From: Xanthocytophaga agilis
Lineage (GTDB): Bacteria > Bacteroidota > Bacteroidia > Cytophagales > 172606-1
Direction of reading: 5' to 3'
Length of the DNA: 64,000 bases
NCBI RefSeq assembly: GCF_030068605.1
Contig: NZ_JASJOU010000001.1
Location: 1,054,001 to 1,118,000, forward strand
Under the pieces are notes generated by a model. The model searched no databases. It was not told where the DNA came from and worked only from the letters and a program-made list of their open reading frames with translations. The number at the start of each line of letters is the position of its first letter. The stretch's first letter is position 1. A program made the translations under genes and the position numbers. This document shows positions 54,074-63,976 of this stretch, one piece after another.

Positions 54074-57000
54074 TTAGTGGTTTATAGAGAGTCGTATTTC
54101 ACGGGCGTCATTGTCAGTAATGATTCTGACTATATACAACCCCGAAGGCACGTTTAGGGAAATGGATTCTGAAAGCTGAGAAGTACGATCCCATTTTTTC
54201 CGAAATTTTTCATTGCCCAGCAAATCGGTAATTGCCAGCATGATCTGTTGTTTTTTGATCAGTTCAGCACTAACGACAAACTGTCCGTCATTCGGATTGG
54301 GACTCACACTGAATTCTTTGATGATGTTGTAATCGGGAATCGGGACCGGATTTTGATTGGGGTCATAAGGAGCAATCACCAGTGTTCGGCTGATGGTATA
54401 GGCACAACCACCAAAGTAACCTGTCATCGAAACGGCATAACTGCCCTCTGAAGCAAATCGTATGGATGGAGAAAACATAGAGGTATCAATCCAATCGGCC
54501 ATTGCACCAAAATCCCAGTGTACAGAATCCGGTTTGGGCAAGCTGATATCTTCCAGATACAACGTATCCAGTGCCTGCTGACTACTGGCTACGATAAAAT
54601 CTACCACTGACTGATCGTTACGCAAGTTTACCACCGCTGTTCCACTCACACTACAGCCCTGGCTATCTTGTACTACCAGTTGATAGGTTCCTACTCCTAC
54701 TGTCGAAAAAGAAGGATCTGACTGATAACTCACTCCATTATCTACTGAATACAGATAAGGTGGTGTTCCTCCACTGGCTTTTATCTCAATCAACCCTGTT
54801 GTTTGTCCATAACAAACAGGTGTAGTTTTTGCTGACAGACTCACTGATGCGACAGGCTCACTCAAAGTAGCCGATAGATTGATGCTACAACCGACTGCAT
54901 CTACAATTTTTACAGAATAGGTACCAGCCGAAAGACCACTTACTGTTTCACTGTTGCTACTCATGCCACTCCACTGATAGCTGTAGGGAGCTACTCCTCC
55001 TGAGACAGAAAGAGAAATCAATCCGTCCTGACCTGATTTACAGCGGATGTTTTCTGTATATACATTGGCGACAATCGGTGCATATAAACTACTGATGCTT
55101 TCATTCAGACTAATACTACAGCCATTCTGATCCCGAACAGTGATCTGATAACTTCCCGCTGCCAGAGAAGAGAACGTAGGGGAACTCTGATAGCTGCCTC
55201 CATTGAGACTATAACTATAGGGTCCTACTCCTCCTGTTGCCTTTACTGTAAGACTGCCTGTAGCATCGCCTGCACAGATTACATTCTGCTTGCTCTCTAA
55301 CTGAACACTTAGTTTCTCGCTGGTCTGGGTAAATACAACGGATTTGGTAACTATACATCCTCTACCATCTTTCACAGAGAAAATATGGGTGCCAGCAGTA
55401 ATCCCTTCAATCAAAATTGCACTCTGGTATGTTCCTCCATCGATAGCATACTGATATCCATTGTAACTGGCTCCGTTTCCACCTGTAGCTGCAAAGGTGA
55501 GTGTACCGTTATTGCCTCCAAAACAGGAAATATTGTATCCATTGTAATCAGATACTGTATAACTAAAATCCAGTGCAGAAGCTGGAGCCGTAATAGAGAA
55601 ACTGGAAGGATGAACGGTTATACAGCCACGTGCATCACGTACCCGAACCTGATAACTACCAATAGCAAGAGGTGTATTTTTATCAAATGCTGTCCAGGCG
55701 CCATTGTTCAGAGAGTACTCAAAGGTATAGGGTAATGTCCCACCTGTGGCGGTCATGTCTATAAAACCGTTATCTCCCAAACAAACAATGTCCTTCCGGC
55801 TTACAGTGGTCAGTTGAAGTAAGGCAGGCTCTGCAATACTGATGAGTGAACTAACTGTTTCACAATTGTGGCTATCCACTACCCGTAACTGATAGTTACC
55901 CTTATCCAGATTATTCACAGTCAATCCTGTCAGTGAAATCCAGCTGGCATCTGTGTCTCTCTTATAATATAAGGTATAGGGGGCAGTTCCTCCACTTAGA
56001 GTAGCTGTTATCTTTCCATCTCCCATTCCATAACAGGTAATGTCTGTCTTGCTGGAAGTGATTGCCAGAGGATTAGGTTGAGTAATGACAATAGTGGATG
56101 GATAGGTATAATTGTCCGAACAACCCGCAATCAGTCGGGTAACTATCAACTGATAAGTACCGGTAACTAAACCTGTCAGAGTTGTGTTACTGCTTTGAAC
56201 GACCACAGCCCCATCTGCAACCCGTTTGAGGGTATACTGGTATTGTCCATTACCGCCCATCCCAGTTAAGGTAATACTACCAGTACTCCCTCCTGGGCAA
56301 TCTACATTTTGGGTTGATAAAGTTGGAATGGGTATAGCAGCAGGTGCATTGATAGTAATAGGCTTATCGTCTCCACTACACCAAGTAGAGGCGGTACTCT
56401 CTTTTATACGAACAGAATAGTCATTCCCTGCAGCTAGTCCTGTAAATGTATAACTGGTGGCAGAAGTACCATACTTGCTATCTAGTAATACGCCAGCTTT
56501 TCGTATTTCATAATCATAACTACCCGAAACAGGCATATCAAATGTCCCATTAGACACACTGATGCCTGCCTGTACTTTCCCATCACCTGGCGAATTACAC
56601 AAAGCAGCTATGCTTGTCAGACCAACCGTGATACGAGCCGGCTGTTTGATTACTACCGTTTGAGTAGCAGGTGACTGGTTACAGGCATCACTCACACTCA
56701 CTACATAACTTCCTACCGGTAAATTACTGAAACTAACTCCACTACCTACCGTATTTACACTTTGGGTACGAATATCACTTCCATTCTGTATCCTATAGAC
56801 AATCGGCACTCTGCCGCCTGTAGAATTAACATTAATACTCCCATCTGAGCCAGTATAACAACTCGCATTCACCCCACTTACTGTACCCAGACTCAGTACA
56901 GGGGTTTCGGGTATCTCTACATTATAGGTCTGACTACATACGCCATAAGTACTTCCTGGATTGGCCAGCCACAAAGTATACTTGCCAGCAGCAATACCGG

Positions 57001-58063
57001 AAATAGTAAAACTGCTGCCCGATGTTGTTCCAGAAGGCCCCTGAAGACAATCTTCTTTTTCTGGATGACAGGTAGTGGTATTACCAAATCCATCTCTTAA
57101 CACATACAGATAAGAACCGAATCCACTTACATTCTGAATGCTAATACCTCCATTGGCTATACCTGGACATGCAGGTAAAACACTAATATCTGTAGCAGGG
57201 TTGGCAATTTCCGGCGGTAAAGGAGACAAAGGCAAAGACACTATCACCTGAGAAAAAAGACCTCCTTCTACTGCGCCTTTGGCCTTTACTCTAAACCGAA
57301 TATCCTGATTGGCAGCCTTCCCTTTCATCCAGTTGAATATATCTGGTACATCTTTGTACTGAACATTGGTTATCTGACTAGTTGCAGGAAATGTATACCA
57401 GGTATTATTTCTGCCAGGAATATTGTATTCCCATTGATAGGTTAGTCCACTTAAATTCAACCAATCTATGTCTGCCTTTAATCGAATAGGTGTATCATAG
57501 CAATAATTAGTTCCTGAATCCTGATTTAAAATTACAGGTTTAGGAACCTGTAGCATAATAGATACATCTGCACCAAATGCATACGAACCATAAGAACATC
57601 CGGAAAGATTATGGTTATAATAATTTGCTCCACCAATAAAAGAATAAGAACCTAGACTGATAGAAGGCAAAGAAACCTGCCCTACCACCACAACACAATT
57701 TTGTACAATTTGTCCTCCTGATGATGTGAATGCAGAAGAATAGCGTAAAAAAATAGATTTATTTGTTACACTAATACTATTCTGGCTGGCAGATGGATTA
57801 GAAAAGCTAACATTCCCAGGACCATTGCCATAATAGGTAAAGAAACTTAATCCAAAACCATATTCCGGATTTGGAAGAGTGTTACCTGAAGACATCTCAA
57901 AATTAAAGCGTGTATTGGGACCAGGTAAAGAAGAGGATAACCCTGTAACTATTATTTTAGAATATGTTGGATAATCATAACCAGCTTTAGGAGTTACCTG
58001 AGAATAAATACAACTTATTTTAACAAAAAACATCAACAAAATGCAAGAATAAAACCTGCTCAT
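54074..58063 (-). CDS. SprB-repeat surface protein with T9SS sorting domain
   Basis: A 1329-residue secreted protein. The signal peptide ends near ISCIYSQ (about 22). After a 250-residue N-terminal region come some nine or ten SprB-type repeats (about 320-1120), each with a C-x-G-x-x-x-G-x-I-x-x-x-x-x-G-G-x-x-P-Y-x-Y core, for instance CAGDATGSLTVKATGGVGPY. A PKD-like domain follows (about 1150-1235). The last 85 residues are a T9SS type A sorting domain (FSVSPNPNDGQFVVSAEL, closing with SGLYIVRII). Such proteins are exported through the T9SS and displayed on the surface, where SprB-like proteins act in gliding or adhesion. It is the first gene of the toxin-bearing operon. Confidence 0.9.
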   Translation of the reverse strand: MSRFYSCILLMFFVKISCIYSQVTPKAGYDYPTYSKIIVTGLSSSLPGPNTRFNFEMSSGNTLPNPEYGFGLSFFTYYGNGPGNVSFSNPSASQNSISVTNKSIFLRYSSAFTSSGGQIVQNCVVVVGQVSLPSISLGSYSFIGGANYYNHNLSGCSYGSYAFGADVSIMLQVPKPVILNQDSGTNYCYDTPIRLKADIDWLNLSGLTYQWEYNIPGRNNTWYTFPATSQITNVQYKDVPDIFNWMKGKAANQDIRFRVKAKGAVEGGLFSQVIVSLPLSPLPPEIANPATDISVLPACPGIANGGISIQNVSGFGSYLYVLRDGFGNTTTCHPEKEDCLQGPSGTTSGSSFTISGIAAGKYTLWLANPGSTYGVCSQTYNVEIPETPVLSLGTVSGVNASCYTGSDGSINVNSTGGRVPIVYRIQNGSDIRTQSVNTVGSGVSFSNLPVGSYVVSVSDACNQSPATQTVVIKQPARITVGLTSIAALCNSPGDGKVQAGISVSNGTFDMPVSGSYDYEIRKAGVLLDSKYGTSATSYTFTGLAAGNDYSVRIKESTASTWCSGDDKPITINAPAAIPIPTLSTQNVDCPGGSTGSITLTGMGGNGQYQYTLKRVADGAVVVQSSNTTLTGLVTGTYQLIVTRLIAGCSDNYTYPSTIVITQPNPLAITSSKTDITCYGMGDGKITATLSGGTAPYTLYYKRDTDASWISLTGLTVNNLDKGNYQLRVVDSHNCETVSSLISIAEPALLQLTTVSRKDIVCLGDNGFIDMTATGGTLPYTFEYSLNNGAWTAFDKNTPLAIGSYQVRVRDARGCITVHPSSFSITAPASALDFSYTVSDYNGYNISCFGGNNGTLTFAATGGNGASYNGYQYAIDGGTYQSAILIEGITAGTHIFSVKDGRGCIVTKSVVFTQTSEKLSVQLESKQNVICAGDATGSLTVKATGGVGPYSYSLNGGSYQSSPTFSSLAAGSYQITVRDQNGCSISLNESISSLYAPIVANVYTENIRCKSGQDGLISLSVSGGVAPYSYQWSGMSSNSETVSGLSAGTYSVKIVDAVGCSINLSATLSEPVASVSLSAKTTPVCYGQTTGLIEIKASGGTPPYLYSVDNGVSYQSDPSFSTVGVGTYQLVVQDSQGCSVSGTAVVNLRNDQSVVDFIVASSQQALDTLYLEDISLPKPDSVHWDFGAMADWIDTSMFSPSIRFASEGSYAVSMTGYFGGCAYTISRTLVIAPYDPNQNPVPIPDYNIIKEFSVSPNPNDGQFVVSAELIKKQQIMLAITDLLGNEKFRKKWDRTSQLSESISLNVPSGLYIVRIITDNDAREIRLSINH

Positions 58064-58371
58064 AGTATCACAGTTAAAAGCAATTTATTTTGCTATTTAC
58101 CAACATACTACTTCTTATTTTTTATACAAATCGACGTTTACCTACATATGTAATAATTGGGTTTCCTATATTTTATGCCCCTTTTCTGTGACCTCACTCC
58201 TGAAAAAAAACTAATTGGCAAGCCTCAAAACCAAATCATATTACACTGATTAAGAGAACTCTATACTTCTATTCTAATTTATTACATCCAGGTTACCTTT
58301 ATACAGACCCTATTTTTACCGTAATCACTAAATCCGTCTATATTTGAAAGATATTACTGTAAGAACAAGGC
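58064..58371. other. Divergent promoter region between the toxin operon and the FN3 gene
   Basis: About 300 bp of AT-rich DNA. It carries the promoter of the five-gene operon on the minus strand (no clean box identified) and a good plus-strand -7 box at 58339-58346 for the FN3 gene. No gene is present. Confidence 0.5.
58339..58346 (+). promoter_or_regulatory. -7 box for the FN3 gene
   Basis: TATATTTG fits TAnnTTTG, 25 bp before the ATG at 58372. The resulting 5' leader would be very short. Confidence 0.5.
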
Positions 58372-60486
58372 ATGCAAAAGTGTTACCCTATCTATCATTG
58401 TATTTTGTTTGTTAGCTTCCTTTTGTGGTTTTCCCAAAAAGGCAGTGCCCAGTCTACCTCATATGGAATCAAAGTCTTAGCCAATCCGCAGAAATCACAG
58501 GTAACCTTGCGATGGGCACCTACAGATCCTATTGTGTGGCAACTGGGGAATAAGTATGGCTATACCATTGAACGCTTTACCCTATCTGTGAAAGGAAAGG
58601 TAGAAGAACAGCTGGCTGGCAAAGGTAAAATGCTGACAACTACCCCAATAAAACCTTTACCTAGAGAGCAATGGGAACAACTGATTCAAAAGGAAGAGAA
58701 AGCGGAAGCAGTACACGAATTGTTGTATGGTGACCAGTTTTCCAGTGTCGACCCAACCAGCCCGTCTGCCATTCTGAAAAAGAGCCGTGAAATAGAGAAC
58801 AGATTTGGTATGGCACTGTTTATCTGTGATCTGTCACCTCAGGTCGCGATTGCAGCAGGCCTTATGTGGGTAGATCAGAAGGTTTTGCCTGGTACCCGGT
58901 ATGTATATCGCATCCGTTTAGCTCAACAACCGCCTAATCTGACAGTAGAACCTGGAGTTATTATTGTCAATCCGGAAGAACCACCCAAATTACCTATTCC
59001 GATACAGGTGCGTACTGAGTTCAAAGACAAATCTGTTACCCTAAGCTGGCCTGTATTTCTGCATCAGGGTATTTATACAGCTTACTTCATTGAAAAATCT
59101 ACAGATGGCAAGACCTTCAAATCTGTTACCGACCTGCCATATGTTTCTACCAGTGAATCTGCCAATCCGGAAGAAGCATTTTTCGTTGACTCTCTGTCAG
59201 ATAACCAGCAAACATTCTACTATCGCATCAAAGGGATTACCCCTTTTGGCGAAATAGGGCCCACATCTGAAGTAGTAAGTGGCAAAGGCAAAGAAGATCT
59301 GGCAGGAATGGCAATTATTGAAAACGCAAAAATCACCCAAAACCAATCTGTTACCATCACCTGGTCTTTTCCAGCAGAAAAACAAAACCAGATTCAGGGC
59401 TTTTTTTTGAGTCGCTCCAGTAAACCTGAAGGAAGTTATGTGGATGTCAATAAAAAAATCCTTCTTCCCAATCAAACTAGCTACACAGACAAACCAACCT
59501 CCAATAACAACTATTATCGGTTGCGAGTAATCGGCAAAGACGGCAAAGAATTAACCCAATCCTTTCCGTTTCTGGTACAGCTGGAAGATACGATCCCTCC
59601 ACAGATTCCAACCGGACTCACAGGAACTATTGATTCGTTGGGTGTGGTAAAGCTTTCCTGGAATGCCAGCAAAGATGCAGATTTGCAAGGCTACCGTTTA
59701 TTCAGAGCCAATAGTCTGCACGAAGATTTCATTGAACGCACACAATACATCTTAAAAAAGCCAGTGTTTACAGATACAATCAATCTGCAAACACTGACAC
59801 AGAATATCTATTATCATATTGTGGCAGTCGACAAAAACTTCAACCCATCACTGGCATCTAAACCTTTGTGTTTAAAAAGGCCGGATATAGTGCCACCAGC
59901 ACCGCCTGTGTTTACCCAGGCATCGCTTAAAAGTGATAGTGTATGGCTTCAATGGCAACCCAGTATCAGTGACGATGTAGTCACACATGAACTTTTCTGC
60001 CAGCTGAAAACAGATACAGTAATCAATCAAAAACATACTACCTACTGGAAAAGCCAGAAACGTCTGGTAGTACCAGGTCATATATTCTATGCAGACAAAG
60101 GACTGCTTCTCGGGCAAACATACCGCTATGTGATCCAGGCTTCGGATAGTGCAGGCAATACGGCAATGGCTATTTCTCCGGAAATCTGGTATGAGACAGG
60201 CGTCCGTCCAGCGCCAGCCAATATAAAAGGAGTAGCAGATCGAACGAAAAAGAGAATTCAGCTGGCCTGGAAATATCCGGCAACGAACTATGCTATTACC
60301 AAATGCATCATTTATCGTTCCACAGAAGGCGCACCCTTCCAGATCTATCAGACTCTACAGGGCAATCCGGAGCTTTTTGAGGATACCCTTTTGACAGTCA
60401 ACACCCAATACCAATATAAGATCAAACTTTTCTTCCAGAAAGGAATCCAGTCACAACTCAGTGATCCGGTAAAAGTTGTCTACTAA
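58372..60486 (+). CDS. Secreted fibronectin type III repeat protein
   Basis: A 704-residue protein with a signal peptide ending in KGSAQ (residue about 27). Residues about 200-704 consist of some five fibronectin type III-like domains, each with a conserved tryptophan strand and a Y-x-x-x-A/I end: for example SVTLSWPVFLHQGIYTAYFI, VTITWSFPAEKQNQIQGFFL and VKLSWNASKDADLQGYRLFR. No T9SS sorting domain is seen. It reads away from the SprB/TANFOR/toxin operon with about 300 bp between, and similar domain content suggests it works with that operon. It ends at a strong terminator. Confidence 0.85.
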   Translation: MQKCYPIYHCILFVSFLLWFSQKGSAQSTSYGIKVLANPQKSQVTLRWAPTDPIVWQLGNKYGYTIERFTLSVKGKVEEQLAGKGKMLTTTPIKPLPREQWEQLIQKEEKAEAVHELLYGDQFSSVDPTSPSAILKKSREIENRFGMALFICDLSPQVAIAAGLMWVDQKVLPGTRYVYRIRLAQQPPNLTVEPGVIIVNPEEPPKLPIPIQVRTEFKDKSVTLSWPVFLHQGIYTAYFIEKSTDGKTFKSVTDLPYVSTSESANPEEAFFVDSLSDNQQTFYYRIKGITPFGEIGPTSEVVSGKGKEDLAGMAIIENAKITQNQSVTITWSFPAEKQNQIQGFFLSRSSKPEGSYVDVNKKILLPNQTSYTDKPTSNNNYYRLRVIGKDGKELTQSFPFLVQLEDTIPPQIPTGLTGTIDSLGVVKLSWNASKDADLQGYRLFRANSLHEDFIERTQYILKKPVFTDTINLQTLTQNIYYHIVAVDKNFNPSLASKPLCLKRPDIVPPAPPVFTQASLKSDSVWLQWQPSISDDVVTHELFCQLKTDTVINQKHTTYWKSQKRLVVPGHIFYADKGLLLGQTYRYVIQASDSAGNTAMAISPEIWYETGVRPAPANIKGVADRTKKRIQLAWKYPATNYAITKCIIYRSTEGAPFQIYQTLQGNPELFEDTLLTVNTQYQYKIKLFFQKGIQSQLSDPVKVVY

Positions 60487-60531
60487 AATCAAAAGCCCTT
60501 GCAGAAAGATAACTGCAAGGGCTTTTGATTT
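60486..60531 (+). terminator. Strong terminator after the FN3 gene
   Basis: A perfect 19-bp stem (60486-60504 with 60513-60531) around an 8-nt loop, with GC-rich core agcccttgcag and flanking A/T runs. The stem begins at the last base of the stop codon. It also faces the convergent antiporter gene, 71 bp away. Confidence 0.9.
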
Positions 60532-60601
60532 CTCCCGTCGCTGGCGTTATTCACCAATGACCTGTTCCCCACATATAGATAAAGATGGAAAACTCATTCT
60601 A

Positions 60602-62203
60602 TTAACTCTTATACAAATCCATCTGTAAACGGCTCTCTTCCAGATCCAATTCATGCTCTATTTTGCGTAGAACCTCTTCGCTTGCACCTCCCTGCCGATG
60701 CAGCATTTTAATCACATCCCTTTCAATAGTTAACAACTCCAACTCAATGCCTGTAAACCGGTTGAAGATCTCCTCTACCGGATTGCCATGTTTCTCTAAA
60801 AAACCTTCCGGAAGTTCGGTATGTTGCAGACGATTGTATTTAATCTCATACTTGTTTTTGATCTTGGTAAGCAAGTCGTCTTCTGTCAGAGATAAATTTT
60901 CCTCGATATGAGTGATAGACGCAGCAATCATTTTCATACGCACCTGGTATTCCTCTTCCACAATAGAGTGTTTGGGCAGTTTCAGTCGCCGGATTACCCA
61001 GGGCAATGTAAGTCCCTGTACCAGTAAGGTAAAAATGATCACACTAAACGTCAGGAAGATAATCAGGTTTCTGTTAGGGAATGCCTCCCCGCTATCAGTC
61101 AGTAAGGGGATCGACAGGGCAGCAGCCATAGAAACTACTCCCCGCATACCTGCCCATCCGAAGATTACCAGATTTCGTCTGTCAAATGTTTCAGTTGTCC
61201 GAATACGCTTACTTAATATTCTGGGCAATGTAGCTGCGGGTACTACCCAGATAAAACGAACAATGACTACCACCAAACTCACTATGAGTCCATATATAAT
61301 CAATTGTATCAGAGACCCATCCTCTATGCCACTGATAACATATTTCAACTGAAGACCCAACAAAATAAATATCAGGCCATTCAGAATAAAGACAACTACA
61401 TCCCAAACAGCATACGTCTGAATCCGGGATTGAGTAGAAAATATCTCGCCAGACTGAAATGACAAATACAAACCTGTAGTTACAACAGCTAATACTCCTG
61501 ATACATGAAAATGTTCGGCAATCAGATAGGATGCAAATGGGGTCAGAAAGGTAAGTGTAGTCTCTATGATAGAGTCACATACAAAGCGATGATGCACCTG
61601 AAACATAATATACCCAATCAGCAAGCCAATCCCTATGCCTGCCACAATTACCCAGACAAACTGTAATCCTGCATCTAATACTCCAAATGTTCCGGATATA
61701 ATAGCTGCAAGTGCATACTTATAAGCAATCAGACCACTGGCATCGTTGACAAGGCTTTCTCCTTCCAGAATGGCAATGATACGGGGATTTAATCCCAAGC
61801 CTTTGGTTACAGAAGTAGCAGCCAGCGCATCCGGAGGTGACACAATAGCTCCCAGTAAAAAGGCGTGTGCCCAGCTAAGGTCTGGTATTACATAGTGTGC
61901 TACCACTCCAACTAATCCAGTAGTAAAAAATACAAGTCCAATAGCAGCCAGTGAGATAGAACGTATATTAGCTTTGAAGTCATGCCAACTGGTATTCCAG
62001 GCAGCGCCATATAGCAAAGGAGGCAAAAATATCAGAAAGACAATTTCCGGTTTTAAGGTAACCAATGGTAATCCTGGAATAAAACTGATTGTAAGCCCTG
62101 CCAATACCAATACAATAGGAAAGGGAAAATTGTACCGATAACTCAATAAAGCCAGAATGGTCACACCAAATAAAAGAAGTACAATAATCTCAAGATTCTC
62201 CAT
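60602..62203 (-). CDS. Na+/H+ antiporter, CPA1 (NhaP/YjcE) type
   Basis: A 533-residue inner-membrane antiporter. The membrane part (residues about 1-410) has some 12 helices, with the CPA1 signatures SPPDALAATSVTKGLG (about 125) and GESLVNDASGLIAYKYA (about 147), which hold the ion-binding aspartates. AGMRGVVSMAAALSIPLLTD (about 352) is another family block. The C-terminal 120 residues are a cytoplasmic, charged helical tail with no nucleotide-binding domain. It is transcribed alone. Confidence 0.93.
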   Translation of the reverse strand: MENLEIIVLLLFGVTILALLSYRYNFPFPIVLVLAGLTISFIPGLPLVTLKPEIVFLIFLPPLLYGAAWNTSWHDFKANIRSISLAAIGLVFFTTGLVGVVAHYVIPDLSWAHAFLLGAIVSPPDALAATSVTKGLGLNPRIIAILEGESLVNDASGLIAYKYALAAIISGTFGVLDAGLQFVWVIVAGIGIGLLIGYIMFQVHHRFVCDSIIETTLTFLTPFASYLIAEHFHVSGVLAVVTTGLYLSFQSGEIFSTQSRIQTYAVWDVVVFILNGLIFILLGLQLKYVISGIEDGSLIQLIIYGLIVSLVVVIVRFIWVVPAATLPRILSKRIRTTETFDRRNLVIFGWAGMRGVVSMAAALSIPLLTDSGEAFPNRNLIIFLTFSVIIFTLLVQGLTLPWVIRRLKLPKHSIVEEEYQVRMKMIAASITHIEENLSLTEDDLLTKIKNKYEIKYNRLQHTELPEGFLEKHGNPVEEIFNRFTGIELELLTIERDVIKMLHRQGGASEEVLRKIEHELDLEESRLQMDLYKS

Positions 62204-62378
62204 AGATGAATAGAAATAGACAAAATGATTTCGACCCTATCCTGTTCTGGAATGGGTGATAGAATGCAAATCTGAAAAGTGATTGAAGTACAAGTATACA
62301 GAAATATATCTGATTCCCGAATTATCAGGCTTTGCGGATAAACAAATTCGGGTAGAAATGTGGCTTTTCCATAAAGCC

Positions 62379-62424
62379 AAACACCAGTCCTTCCTCATAG
62401 AAAATGATAGAAAGACTGGTGTTT
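62379..62424 (-). terminator. Hairpin after the aldo/keto reductase gene
   Basis: Arms aaacaccagtcctt (62379-62392) and aaagactggtgttt (62411-62424) pair except for one mismatch, around an 18-nt loop. The minus-strand tail has only a short T run, so termination strength is uncertain. Confidence 0.6.
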
Positions 62425-62445
62425 CAGACTAAAAATAAAGATATC

Positions 62446-63441
62446 TTATTTTACCAGTTTAATCTCAGCTACATAAGATGAAATCAATGCCACTTCTTCA
62501 GCAGTAAGCTCAACTGAGCCGGCTTTTGCATTCTGAACAGCCTGTTCAGCATTACGTGCTCCTGCCAATGCAATGGTGATACCTGGCTGTTGTAGTGTCC
62601 AGCGTAATACCAGTTGACTCAATGTTATACCTTTATCTTCTGCAATAGGTCGCATTTTATCCAGAGCATCATTGGTACGTTTGATATTCTCATCGGTAAA
62701 GAAATACAATCCTGCTCTGTGATCTCCTGCTTCAAAGGTATACCCAGGTTTCATTTTTCCGGTCAATAATCCTCTCTCCAATGGACTATACGCCAGAATA
62801 GATTTGGTGTGTTCCAGACAATAAGGAATCAGTTCTTTCTCAATATCCCGCTTTACCATGCTGTATGGAACCTGATTAGAAACAAGGGAGATGTATTTTT
62901 CTGCTTCCTGCATCTGGGCTGCATTGTAGTTACACACCCCTGCGTATCGTACTTTTCCTTCCTTAATCAGTTGAGCCACAGTTTCCATTGTCTCCTGGAT
63001 CGGTGTAGTAGAATCAGGCCAGTGAATCTGGTACAGGTCTATATAGTCTGTTCCCAAACGACGCAGGCTATCTTCACATTCTTTGATAATACTTTCACGT
63101 CCGGCATATTTATAGATATCGATAGGTTGTCCCTGATTATTCTTGCTGGAAAAACCAAAATCACCTTTTGCCAGATCCCAGCGCATGCCATATTTGGTCA
63201 CAATCTGCACTTTATCTCTGCGAATATCTTTAATAGCCTCCCCTACGATTTCCTCACTGGTTCCCTGTCCGTAAATTGGGGCTGTATCAATAGAGGTTAC
63301 TCCCTGATGATAGGATTCAATAATTGCTTTCACGGCATCTTTCCGTTCAGTTCCTCCCCACATCCATCCACCCGCAGCCCACGCGCCAAATGTAATAACT
63401 GATAATTCCAGATCTGAATTTCCTAACTTTCTGTATTCCAT
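62446..63441 (-). CDS. Aldo/keto reductase
   Basis: A 331-residue NADPH-dependent oxidoreductase with a TIM-barrel fold. The N-terminus MEYRKLGNSDLELSVITFGA, then IDTAPIYGQGTSEEIVGEAI (Asp and catalytic Tyr), then VQIVTKYGMRWDL (catalytic Lys), IDLYQIHWPDS (catalytic His) and LAYSPLERGLLTGKM define the family. It resembles the AKR11/AKR12 branch (YajO/IolS type). The substrate is unknown. It is downstream of cytochrome c, with a terminator-like hairpin between. Confidence 0.93.
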   Translation of the reverse strand: MEYRKLGNSDLELSVITFGAWAAGGWMWGGTERKDAVKAIIESYHQGVTSIDTAPIYGQGTSEEIVGEAIKDIRRDKVQIVTKYGMRWDLAKGDFGFSSKNNQGQPIDIYKYAGRESIIKECEDSLRRLGTDYIDLYQIHWPDSTTPIQETMETVAQLIKEGKVRYAGVCNYNAAQMQEAEKYISLVSNQVPYSMVKRDIEKELIPYCLEHTKSILAYSPLERGLLTGKMKPGYTFEAGDHRAGLYFFTDENIKRTNDALDKMRPIAEDKGITLSQLVLRWTLQQPGITIALAGARNAEQAVQNAKAGSVELTAEEVALISSYVAEIKLVK

Positions 63442-63476
63442 GATTGATATGAATTAATGGTAATGATAGGGTTTGT

Positions 63477-63521
63477 CAAAAAAGCAATGCCAGACCTCTT
63501 TATATGCCTGAGATCTGGCAT
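63477..63521 (-). terminator. Terminator after the cytochrome c gene
   Basis: Arms aatgccaga (63485-63493) and tctggcatt (63513-63521) pair perfectly around a 19-nt loop. On the minus strand the stem is followed by GC then six T residues (63482-63477). Confidence 0.75.
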
Positions 63522-63553
63522 TAATAGTAGGAAGAAAACTTAAAATCAAACAC

Positions 63554-63976
63554 TTACTTTTTAGCTGCACGCTGGCTTTTCACCAGAGCAGCCGGAACAG
63601 CATCTGCATTATTGGTGAAATCACTCCGGATGTAGGTCAGTACATCAGCGATTTCCTGATCTGTCAGAAACTCAAAGGATGGCATAGGATTGGCGTAATA
63701 ATCACCATCGACCTCTACACCACTCAATCCATTCAAAAGAATGGTTACAAGTTTTTCCTTTGGCCCAAGAACAAAAGATGTTTTAATCAAAGGCGGGTTC
63801 AGATGAGGAACCCCACTCCCATCCACCTGATGACAGGTCAGACATTGCTGTTCGTAGATTCTTTTTCCTGCTGCCACAGGCGATTCAGTTGCCGCAGGTG
63901 TTTTTTGTTGTGCCATCACACACACAGATGCCAATCCCACAATACCAGCGAGTATACTCTTTCTCACACTTTTCAT
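63554..63976 (-). CDS. Periplasmic class I cytochrome c
   Basis: A 140-residue electron carrier. The signal peptide (ILAGIVGLASVCVMAQ) ends near residue 22. One haem-binding motif CLTCHQ (residues about 45-50) is followed by DGSGVPHLNPPL, the typical proline-rich segment, then PMPSFEFLTDQEIADVLTYI, in which the methionine is the likely axial ligand. It resembles small cytochromes of the c551/553 type common in Bacteroidota respiratory or alcohol/sugar dehydrogenase contexts. The window ends 24 bp upstream, so its promoter is mostly outside view. Confidence 0.92.
   Translation of the reverse strand: MKSVRKSILAGIVGLASVCVMAQQKTPAATESPVAAGKRIYEQQCLTCHQVDGSGVPHLNPPLIKTSFVLGPKEKLVTILLNGLSGVEVDGDYYANPMPSFEFLTDQEIADVLTYIRSDFTNNADAVPAALVKSQRAAKK

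Noticed and set aside
54074-58063. The repeats of the surface protein as a DNA repeat array
   Set aside because: The repeats are protein-level SprB units with quite diverged DNA, not a tandem DNA array.
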